Positions 17,066 to 23,709 of a stretch of DNA of 58,113 nucleotides are shown one piece after another. The position numbers were made by a program, and so were the translations under genes. Numbering within the stretch: position 1 is the stretch's first letter; every line of letters begins with the position of its first letter. This DNA comes from Candidatus Merdivicinus faecavium. Its GTDB lineage: Bacteria; Bacillota; Clostridia; Oscillospirales; Ruminococcaceae. The stretch spans positions 1 through 58,113 of the forward strand of contig DVKD01000059.1 in the NCBI GenBank assembly GCA_018716285.1, read 5' to 3'. The notes under the pieces are model-generated. The model had not been told where the DNA came from. It made no database searches and was given only the letters and a program-made list of their open reading frames with translations.

Positions 17066-19033
17066 ATGAAATTTTTGGAAAGAAACGGCCAGAAGATCGC
17101 CGTCATCGCCCTCGACACCCTGGTCATCGGCACCGGCTGCGCCGGATTCAACGCCGCCGACACCCTCTACGACATGGGCCGCACCGACGTTGCCATCCTC
17201 ACCGAAGGGGTCAAGATGGGCACCTCCCGCAACACCGGCAGCGACAAGCAGACCTACTATAAGCTCTCCCTCTGCTCGGACGGCGCCGACAGCGTCTATG
17301 AGCTCGCGGAAAACCTCTTCGCGGGCGGCAGCGTCAACGGCGACACCGCCCTCGCCGAGGCGGCGGGCTCGCTGCGGTCCTTCATGAAGCTCGTGAACCT
17401 CGGCGTCCCCTTCCCCACCAACCAATACGGCGAGTACGTCGGTTACAAGACCGACCACGATCCCCGCCAGCGCGCCACCTCCTGCGGCCCGCTGACCTCC
17501 AAGATCATGACAGAGAAGCTCGAGGAGTCGGTCCTCCGCAAGGGCATCCGCATCTACGACCGGATGCAGGCCGTCCGCATCCTGACCGAAGACAACGCCG
17601 TCAGGGGCGTCATCGCCATCGATATGAACCGCCTCTCCGAGACCGACCGCGGCCTGACCGTCTTCCTCTGCAATCAGCTCATCCTGGCGACCGGCGGCCC
17701 CGCCATCGCCTACGACGCCTCGGTCTACCCCGAAAGCCAGACCGGCATGACCGGCATGGCCCTCGAGGCGGGCGCGGCGGCCTGCAACCTCCAGGAGTGG
17801 CAGTACGGCCTCGCCTCCACCAAGTTCCGCTGGAACGTCTCCGGCACCTACCAGCAGGTCCTCCCCCGCTACATCGCGGTGGACCCGGACGGCAACGAGC
17901 GCGAGTTTCTCCCCGAGTACTTTGAAAAGCCGGAACAGGCCCTCGATATGGTCTTCCTCAAGGGCTACCAGTGGCCCTTTGACACCAAGAAGATCGCCGG
18001 TTCCTCCATCATCGACATCATCGTCCACCACGAGGTCTTCCACAAGGGCAACCGGGTCTTCATGGACTTCCGCACCGACCCCAAGGGCCTCGAAAACGGC
18101 TTTGACGGCCTTGCGGAGGAAACCTGCCACTACCTCGACCGCTCGAACGCCCTCCTCAAGACCCCCATCGCCCGGCTCGCCCACATGAACCAGAAGGCGA
18201 TCGACCTCTACGCCTCCCACGGCATCGACCTCTGGAACGAGCCGCTCGAGGTCGCCGTCTGCGCCCAGCACAGCAACGGCGGCATCGCCGTCGACCTAAA
18301 CTGGGAGAGCACCGTCAAGGGCCTTTACGTCGCCGGGGAAGCGGCCGGGACCTTCGGCGTCGCCCGTCCCGGCGGTTCCGCCCTCAACTCGACCCAGGTC
18401 GGCTCCCAGCGCGCCGCCGAGCACATCGCCTTCCGGAAAAAGAAGCCCGTCCCCGCCGAGGAGCTGGACGAATCCGCCCGCGCCGCAGCCGACCGGATGC
18501 TCGCCGAGATGGACGCCCTCCTCTCCGGCGGGAATGCGGTCCTCCCCTCCCGCCTTGAAGCCCAGAAGGCCATGAGCCTCCACGCCGCCCACATCCGCTC
18601 CCTCCCCGAGATGTTCGCCCTCAGCAGGGAGCTCTGCGACCGCTTCGACCGCTTTTTTGCGGAAACTGGCGCCGCCTCCCCCCTCGAGCTGCCCCACGCC
18701 TACAAAAACCGGGACATGCTGCTCGTCCAGCGGGCGATGCTCTCGGCGATGAGCCTGACCGGAAGAGCATGCCAAAGCCGCGGCTCCGCCCTGATCGCCG
18801 ACCCGGACGGCACGCCGGTCGGGATGCCCGGCCTCAAAGCCGGCGAGGAGCTGGCCGCCTACCGCTACCGCCCCGGCGACGACAGCCACCGCGGCGACTG
18901 GGTCCGGACGACGCTCGGCGAGGACGGTCTCTTCTGCTCCGAATTCATCCCGGTCCGCCCCCTCCCCCGCACCGACGACTGGTTCGAAAACGTCTGGAAC
19001 GAATACAACAAGCGCCGCGAAGCGGCCGAGTGA
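17066..19033 (+). CDS. FAD-dependent oxidoreductase (fumarate reductase/SdhA-like flavoprotein)
   Basis: Large flavoprotein, 655 residues, with an N-terminal FAD-binding fold (LDTLVIGTGCAGFNAADTLY) and a substrate-capping region. A later motif, GGIAVDLNWESTVKGLYVAGEAAG, then GVARPGGSALNSTQVG, is characteristic of fumarate reductase/succinate dehydrogenase flavoprotein subunits and aspartate oxidases. The start is ATG 17066, preceded by AAAAGGAGC. I see no 4Fe-4S cysteine cluster. Being third in the set with the OYE-like 4Fe-4S protein, it could be that protein's electron-transfer partner or a separate reductase or dehydrogenase of the same pathway; this is inference. A strong terminator follows. 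Confidence 0.85.
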   Translation: MKFLERNGQKIAVIALDTLVIGTGCAGFNAADTLYDMGRTDVAILTEGVKMGTSRNTGSDKQTYYKLSLCSDGADSVYELAENLFAGGSVNGDTALAEAAGSLRSFMKLVNLGVPFPTNQYGEYVGYKTDHDPRQRATSCGPLTSKIMTEKLEESVLRKGIRIYDRMQAVRILTEDNAVRGVIAIDMNRLSETDRGLTVFLCNQLILATGGPAIAYDASVYPESQTGMTGMALEAGAAACNLQEWQYGLASTKFRWNVSGTYQQVLPRYIAVDPDGNEREFLPEYFEKPEQALDMVFLKGYQWPFDTKKIAGSSIIDIIVHHEVFHKGNRVFMDFRTDPKGLENGFDGLAEETCHYLDRSNALLKTPIARLAHMNQKAIDLYASHGIDLWNEPLEVAVCAQHSNGGIAVDLNWESTVKGLYVAGEAAGTFGVARPGGSALNSTQVGSQRAAEHIAFRKKKPVPAEELDESARAAADRMLAEMDALLSGGNAVLPSRLEAQKAMSLHAAHIRSLPEMFALSRELCDRFDRFFAETGAASPLELPHAYKNRDMLLVQRAMLSAMSLTGRACQSRGSALIADPDGTPVGMPGLKAGEELAAYRYRPGDDSHRGDWVRTTLGEDGLFCSEFIPVRPLPRTDDWFENVWNEYNKRREAAE

Positions 19034-19057
19034 CGCCGTTTCCCATATATCCCGCAG

Positions 19058-19087
19058 CCGCCCGCCCACCCGGCGGGCGGTTTTTTT
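19058..19087 (+). terminator. Terminator of the OYE-SDR-flavoprotein operon
   Basis: CCGCCCGCC pairs with GGCGGGCGG and is followed by seven T residues. Confidence 0.92.
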
Positions 19088-19119
19088 GTGTAAAAATTTG
19101 GTAAGGGGCAAAAAAGCGG

Positions 19120-19171
19120 TTGACAAATATATCGGAGCGCGATATACTATAGATAGTACTTCGATATATCG
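19120..19171 (+). promoter_or_regulatory. Promoter with palindromic sites, probably PadR-controlled
   Basis: TTGACA (19120-19125) and TATACT (19143-19148) are exactly 17 bases apart. The inverted repeat TATATCG-GAGCG-CGATATA (19128-19146) covers the spacer and part of the -10 box. A second perfect palindrome, CGATATATCG (19162-19171), lies just downstream. A dimeric repressor bound here would block the promoter. The PadR protein of the same operon is the obvious candidate. Confidence 0.75.
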
Positions 19172-19214
19172 CAGTAAGACACAGTCTGTATGAATTTGTG
19201 ATGGAGGGATCTGC

Positions 19215-19766
19215 ATGAGTTGGACCATCCGGAAAATCGGGTATCTCTTTGCCAGCATTTTTGCTGCCGTCCCGCTGTACATCGTCCTGCATGAAGGCGG
19301 GCATGCGCTGATTGCGGTCCTGTGCGGCGCGCGGATTACGGAATTCAGCGTGACCGGCGCCTATATGCGCTATGAGGGCGGCATCTTCACCGCCGCCGCC
19401 CTGTCTCTCTTTCATATCGCAGGGATGCTGCTGCCCGCTCTGGCCGCCATTCTTTACATGCTGGCCTATCGAAGCAGGGGCAAGGGGCTGTTTTACCGCA
19501 TCTTCTCCTTGATCTTCCTGCTGATGCCGGTCTGCTCCATCCTCGCATGGGTGATCGTCCCGGCCCTATCCCTGCTGAACCGGGCGCCCCAAAGCGACGA
19601 TGCTGCGAAATTCCTCGCAAGCTCGGGCCTGAACCCCTGGGCCGTTCTCTCCGGGGCCGCAATCCTTTTCTCCTGCTGCCTTCTGATCGCCTGGAAAAAG
19701 AAAATCCCACAGAATTATTGGGCGGCAATCCGATCCGAAGGCGCTGCTTCCGGTGATTCGGCCTGA
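19215..19766 (+). CDS. Putative membrane metalloprotease (HExxH, M50-like)
   Basis: Membrane protein of 183 residues. A first membrane segment (about 8-25) runs into VLHEGGHALIAVLCGA, which contains HEGGH, an HExxH zinc motif placed in or near the membrane as in site-2-protease-like M50 families. Further hydrophobic segments lie around residues 55-78, 92-118 and 148-163. The ATG has GGAGGGATCTGC upstream. It is the first gene of an operon with padR-like and DUF2812 genes. Whether it is an active protease is unknown: I cannot point to the distal Asp ligand (NPDG-like) of classic M50 enzymes. Confidence 0.7.
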   Translation: MSWTIRKIGYLFASIFAAVPLYIVLHEGGHALIAVLCGARITEFSVTGAYMRYEGGIFTAAALSLFHIAGMLLPALAAILYMLAYRSRGKGLFYRIFSLIFLLMPVCSILAWVIVPALSLLNRAPQSDDAAKFLASSGLNPWAVLSGAAILFSCCLLIAWKKKIPQNYWAAIRSEGAASGDSA

Positions 19767-19818
19767 CAGGAGATTCTGAAAAAACACAAACCCAAGCATC
19801 TAAAAAGGAGGGAGACTC

Positions 19819-20139
19819 TTGGACGCGCATATCAAAAAGGTCTATGTCCCGATGACCGAAACCGCCTTTTACATCCTGCTGGGCCTCGAAAAGCCGAACC
19901 ACGGCTACGGGATCGTCCAGATGGTGGAAAAGATGACCGCCGGGGAGATCCGGCTCGCACCCGGGACCATGTACGGCAGCCTCTCCAAGATGGAGAAGGA
20001 CGGCCTCATCCGCTTTACGCGGGAAGAAGACAAGCGGAAAATCTACCAGATCACCGATCTGGGGCGGGAGGTCCTCGCGCTGGAACGCGGGCGGATCGAA
20101 CGTCTTTACCGGAACAGCCGGGGGGAGGATGCCAAATGA
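19819..20139 (+). CDS. PadR family transcriptional regulator
   Basis: Small winged-helix regulator, 106 residues. The family pattern is clear: TETAFYILLGLEKPNHGYGI, then QMVEKMTAGEIRLAPGTMYG, SLSKMEKDGLI, and the wing TREEDKRKIYQITDLGREVL. The start is TTG 19819, placed by the strong AAGGAGGGAGACTC ribosome site. It overlaps the next gene by four bases (ATGA). It probably represses its own operon through the palindromes around 19128-19171. Confidence 0.93.
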   Translation: MDAHIKKVYVPMTETAFYILLGLEKPNHGYGIVQMVEKMTAGEIRLAPGTMYGSLSKMEKDGLIRFTREEDKRKIYQITDLGREVLALERGRIERLYRNSRGEDAK

Positions 20140-20678
20140 ACGCCGACAAAAACACCAAAAAGGTCTGCAAGTATTTTACGATCTTCGAGTATGAAAAGGA
20201 GCAGGAATACCTGCGCCAGATGCACCGCTCCGGCTGGAAGCTCGTCAAGGTGACCGGGCTGACCCGCTACCATTTTGAAAAATGCGAACCGGAGGACGTG
20301 ATCTACCAGCTCGACTACAACCCCCAGAGGACGGAGCAGAAGGAAGAGTATATCCAGATGTTCGCCGACTGCGGGTGGGAGTACCTCCAGGACTACGCCG
20401 GCTACAGCTATTTCCGCAAGCCCGCGGCGGCCCCTGGCTCGGATGAAATCTTCTGCGACGACGAATCCCGGCTGCAGATGATGAAGCGGGTGTTCAAGGA
20501 CCGGTTCCTCCCGCTGTTCATCATCCTTTCCCTTCTCCTCGTCCCCCAGTTCATTGGCAGCCTGTTCGACGGCGACGCGGCCGTCGCAGTTGTCCTCGGC
20601 ATCATGATCGCCCTGTATGTCTGGGTCTTCTTCACGGCCGCGCGGCAGTACTTCAAATATAAAAACGGCAGAAGATGA
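20136..20678 (+). CDS. DUF2812 domain-containing membrane protein
   Basis: Protein of 180 residues. The N-terminal part (about 10-105) matches the DUF2812 pattern (KYFTIFEYEKEQEYLRQMHR, then SGWKLVKVTGLTRYHFEKCE and DCGWEYLQDYAGYSYFRKP). The C-terminal part has two hydrophobic segments (about 126-142 and 151-170) that should anchor it in the membrane. DUF2812 genes typically follow padR genes; here the start codon overlaps the padR stop. The biochemical role of the family is unknown; a membrane stress or signal function controlled by PadR is plausible. Confidence 0.88.
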   Translation: MNADKNTKKVCKYFTIFEYEKEQEYLRQMHRSGWKLVKVTGLTRYHFEKCEPEDVIYQLDYNPQRTEQKEEYIQMFADCGWEYLQDYAGYSYFRKPAAAPGSDEIFCDDESRLQMMKRVFKDRFLPLFIILSLLLVPQFIGSLFDGDAAVAVVLGIMIALYVWVFFTAARQYFKYKNGRR

Positions 20679-20683
20679 AGACA

Positions 20684-20718
20684 GCGGCCCCGCTTTCCCG
20701 GCGGGGCCGCCGTTTTCT
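20684..20718. terminator. Hairpin terminator between convergent genes
   Basis: GCGGCCCCGC pairs with GCGGGGCCGC, followed by CGTTTTCT on the plus strand. It separates the DUF2812 gene from the convergent Na/Pi transporter gene. Confidence 0.75.
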
Positions 20719-20721
20719 GCC

Positions 20722-22527
20722 TTATATGGCTCCCTCCTCAGCGGGCAGGGCGTTGTAGTAGGTCTCGAGGTACTGCCGCATCAGCCCCTGGTAGGCGGCG
20801 TCGCCGCCCCGGTGCACCTCCTTGATATACTCGTGGCGGTTGAGGGTGCTGCCGCTCCGGCTGCGGGCGATCAGCAGCACCGCAATGTTGGAGCAGTGGT
20901 CGGACACCCGCTCGATCTGGGTCAGGATCTCGAGGAAGATCAGCCCCGCGTCAATGGTACACTGCCCGTCCTTGATGCGGCGGATGTGCCGGAGCTTCAG
21001 CTCGTTCTGCATGAGGTCGACCGTCTCCTCGAGCGGCTCGATGCTTGCGGCGATGCCGAGATCGCGGCCGCGGAAGGCGGCGGAGGCCTTCGCAATGGCG
21101 TCGGAGACGGCGGCGCAGATCGTCTCCAGCTCGGCGAGCGCGGTCCTGCTGAACCGCGCCTTCTGCTCATGGAGCGCCTGGGCGCTTTCCGCCAGATTGA
21201 CGGCATAATCGGCGATCCGCTCGAATTCCACCACAAGTCGGCCGAGCATCCCGAGATCTTTCTGCTCCGGCTCGGTGAGCGGGCCTTCGGAGACCCGGGC
21301 AAGGTAGCTGCCCAGCCTGTCCTCCCGGCTGTCAATGCCCTCCTCCCGCCGCAGGATCTCCTGCACCACCTGTGGATCATATTCCCGGAACAGCGCATAG
21401 GCGGCGCGGAAATTCGCGAGGGCCATATCGGCCATCTCCAGCAGCACCGCCGAGCTCTGCTCGATCGCCAGACCGGGGGCGGAAAGGAAACGCTCGTCCA
21501 GCAGATTTTCCGAGCCGGCGGGGGCGGCAGTTTCCGCCCTGTCCCGGATGGTCAGCTCGGCCAGGCGGGCGAGCTGCTTGTAAAAGGGGAGCATGACAAT
21601 GGTGGACACCACATTGAAAATGGTGTGGAAATCCGCGATCCCGCCCCGGTCGATCGGCTGGTCCCAGAACGGAAACCCGCCGATCAGCGCGCCGATCCCA
21701 TAGGCGGCGGCCATGAAGAGGACGGTGCCGATCAGATTGAAGTAGAGGTGGACCATCGCGGCCCGGCGGGCGTTCTTGCTCGCGCCGATGCTCGAGAGGA
21801 GCGAGGTCACGCAGGTGCCGATATTCTGCCCCATGATAATGGGGAAAGCCGCGGAGAAGGTGATGGCCCCGGTCGAAGAAAGGGCCTGCAGAATCCCGAT
21901 CGAGGCGGAGGAGCTTTGGATGACGCCGGTGACGACCGCGCCCGCCAGCACCCCCAGAAAGGGGTTCTGGAGCGAGACAAAAATGCTGCGGAACGCCTCC
22001 GAATGCTGCAGAGGCTCCATCGCCGCCTCCATCACAAACATTCCCTGGAACAGGACGCCGAACCCGAGGCAGATCTCGCCTGCCAGCTTCTGCATCTCCT
22101 TTTTGCCCGCAAGCAGCACCAGGATGATGCCGGCAATGGAAACGATCGGGACAAGGGTGCTCGGCTTGAGCAGCTGCAGGACGGCATTCGCGTTGCCGCT
22201 GCTCTCCAGGTCGCCCAGGCGCAGGATCTGCCCGGTGACGGTGGTGCCGATGTTGGCGCCCATGATGACCCCGACGGCGTTTTGCAGCTTTAGGATGCCC
22301 GCGTTGACCATCCCGACGACCAGAACGGTGGTGAGGGAGGAGCTCTGCACCACGGCCGTCACGCCTGCGCCGAGCAGTACGCTGAAAAATACGTTGCCTG
22401 TCAGGCGTTCGAGCGCTTTTTCGGCCTTCCCGTTGGATACTTTTTCCATTCCGGTCGCAAGGAGGTGCATCCCGAAAAGGAAGAGCGCAAGCCCGCCGCC
22501 CAGGCTGATGATATTGAAGATACTCAT
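20722..22527 (-). CDS. Na/Pi cotransporter family protein with PhoU-like C-terminus
   Basis: Sodium-dependent phosphate transporter of the NptA/PNaS type, 601 residues. The N-terminal half (about 1-310) has the two inverted QSSS repeats typical of the family (VVQSSSLTTVLVVGMVNAGI and VIQSSSASIGILQAL) in a bundle of membrane helices. The C-terminal half (about 340-600) is a helical PhoU-like domain. The start is ATG 22527 with GAGGGGGAAG upstream; the longer frame start has no ribosome site. It is transcribed alone, from a likely promoter at 22584-22612. It takes up phosphate, or maintains phosphate balance together with cytoplasmic regulators. Confidence 0.93.
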   Translation of the reverse strand: MSIFNIISLGGGLALFLFGMHLLATGMEKVSNGKAEKALERLTGNVFFSVLLGAGVTAVVQSSSLTTVLVVGMVNAGILKLQNAVGVIMGANIGTTVTGQILRLGDLESSGNANAVLQLLKPSTLVPIVSIAGIILVLLAGKKEMQKLAGEICLGFGVLFQGMFVMEAAMEPLQHSEAFRSIFVSLQNPFLGVLAGAVVTGVIQSSSASIGILQALSSTGAITFSAAFPIIMGQNIGTCVTSLLSSIGASKNARRAAMVHLYFNLIGTVLFMAAAYGIGALIGGFPFWDQPIDRGGIADFHTIFNVVSTIVMLPFYKQLARLAELTIRDRAETAAPAGSENLLDERFLSAPGLAIEQSSAVLLEMADMALANFRAAYALFREYDPQVVQEILRREEGIDSREDRLGSYLARVSEGPLTEPEQKDLGMLGRLVVEFERIADYAVNLAESAQALHEQKARFSRTALAELETICAAVSDAIAKASAAFRGRDLGIAASIEPLEETVDLMQNELKLRHIRRIKDGQCTIDAGLIFLEILTQIERVSDHCSNIAVLLIARSRSGSTLNRHEYIKEVHRGGDAAYQGLMRQYLETYYNALPAEEGAI

Positions 22528-22583
22528 GTTCTTCCCCCTCAAAGTGCGTGTTATGCTGCGCGCTGTTCGCGTGGTTTCTTCCT

Positions 22584-22612
22584 AGTATAACACCATGCCG
22601 GCAAATTGTACA
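22584..22612 (-). promoter_or_regulatory. Probable promoter of the Na/Pi transporter gene
   Basis: Minus strand: TGTACA (22612-22607), 17 bases, TATACT (22589-22584). Confidence 0.5.
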
Positions 22613-22687
22613 CGTGCTTTCCAATATTTTTCCCGACTTTACTTATTTTTTACGCAATTCTTATACAAAATTGACATGCGGAAAAAC

Positions 22688-22716
22688 TTGATTTTCTGTG
22701 CGCGATTCGCTATAAT
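22688..22716 (+). promoter_or_regulatory. Promoter of the ribokinase-type gene
   Basis: TTGATT (22688-22693) and a perfect TATAAT (22711-22716) are 17 bases apart, and GGAGGTGATTCT precedes the ATG at 22741. Confidence 0.75.
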
Positions 22717-22740
22717 AGGGATAATTTCGGAGGTGATTCT

Positions 22741-23640
22741 ATGCGGATTTTAAACTTTGGTTCCCTAAATCTGGACTTTGTCTATCAGGTCGCGCACTTT
22801 GTCCGGCCCGGGGAGACGCTCTCGTCCGAGGAGCTCAGCACCTTCCCCGGCGGGAAGGGCTTAAACCAGTCGGTCGCCTTAAGCCGGGCGGGGGCGGAGG
22901 TTTTCCATGCGGGCTGCGTCGGCGAAGACGGCGGGCTGCTGCTCGATACGCTGCGGGAGGCGGGCGTCTCCTGCCGGTATGTCCGGCAGCTTGCGGGCGC
23001 GCGGACCGGCCACGCCGTCATCCAGGTCGACCAATCGGGCCAGAACTGCATCCTGCTCTTCGGCGGCGCAAACCAGATGGTCGGGGAAGAGATGATCGAA
23101 GCAGTGCTCAAAGATTTCGCGCCCGGCGACTGGCTGCTGCTCCAAAACGAGATCAGCGCCCTCCCTGCCCTGCTCCGCCGCGCGGGGGAAAAGGGGCTGC
23201 GGGTCGCCTTCAACCCCTCCCCCATCACACCCGAGCTTCCCCATTTCCCCCTGGAAAATGTGGAATTCTTCCTCTTAAATGAGGTGGAAGGCGCGGCCCT
23301 CGGCGGGGGCGGCACGCCGGAGGAGACCCTGAACGGGCTGCGGGCGCGCTTCCCGCGGGCCAAGATCGTCCTCACCCTTGGCGGCGACGGGGCGGTCTGC
23401 TGGGACGGGGCGCAGCTCTGGCGGCAGGGCATCTTCCCGGTCGAGGCGGTCGACACCACGGCCGCAGGGGACACCTTCACCGGCTATTTCCTCACCGCCG
23501 TCGGAGAAGGGCTGGATGCCGGTACCGCCCTCCGGCGCGCCAACGCCGCGGCCGCCATCGCCGTTTCCCGCAAGGGCGCCGCCCCCTCCATCCCGGAAAA
23601 GGCGGAGGTGGAAGCCTTCCTGTCCGCCAGAGGCTGCTGA
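22741..23640 (+). CDS. PfkB family carbohydrate kinase (ribokinase-like)
   Basis: Phosphorylates a sugar, most likely ribose or a related pentose, with ATP. The 299-residue protein has the N-terminal PfkB signature GGKGLNQSVALSRAGAEVF (about residues 38-56) and the C-terminal signature DTTAAGDTFTGYF, in which the second Asp (GD) is the catalytic base and GAGD-like residues form the anion hole. The length fits ribokinase. It is transcribed alone between a good promoter and a hairpin terminator, with no transporter or regulator next to it, so the exact sugar remains open. Confidence 0.9.
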   Translation: MRILNFGSLNLDFVYQVAHFVRPGETLSSEELSTFPGGKGLNQSVALSRAGAEVFHAGCVGEDGGLLLDTLREAGVSCRYVRQLAGARTGHAVIQVDQSGQNCILLFGGANQMVGEEMIEAVLKDFAPGDWLLLQNEISALPALLRRAGEKGLRVAFNPSPITPELPHFPLENVEFFLLNEVEGAALGGGGTPEETLNGLRARFPRAKIVLTLGGDGAVCWDGAQLWRQGIFPVEAVDTTAAGDTFTGYFLTAVGEGLDAGTALRRANAAAAIAVSRKGAAPSIPEKAEVEAFLSARGC

Positions 23641-23653
23641 CCCCTTTCCACAC

Positions 23654-23697
23654 AAAAAGTGCCCGTTCCACAGGGAACAGGCGCTTTTCATTTTTTG
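23654..23697. terminator. Hairpin terminator between convergent genes
   Basis: AAAAGTGCC.GTTCC pairs with GGAAC.GGCGCTTTT around ACAG, and TTTTTT follows. A-rich and T-rich flanks would serve both strands. Confidence 0.85.
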
Positions 23698-23709
23698 AGG
23701 AAGAACCCG

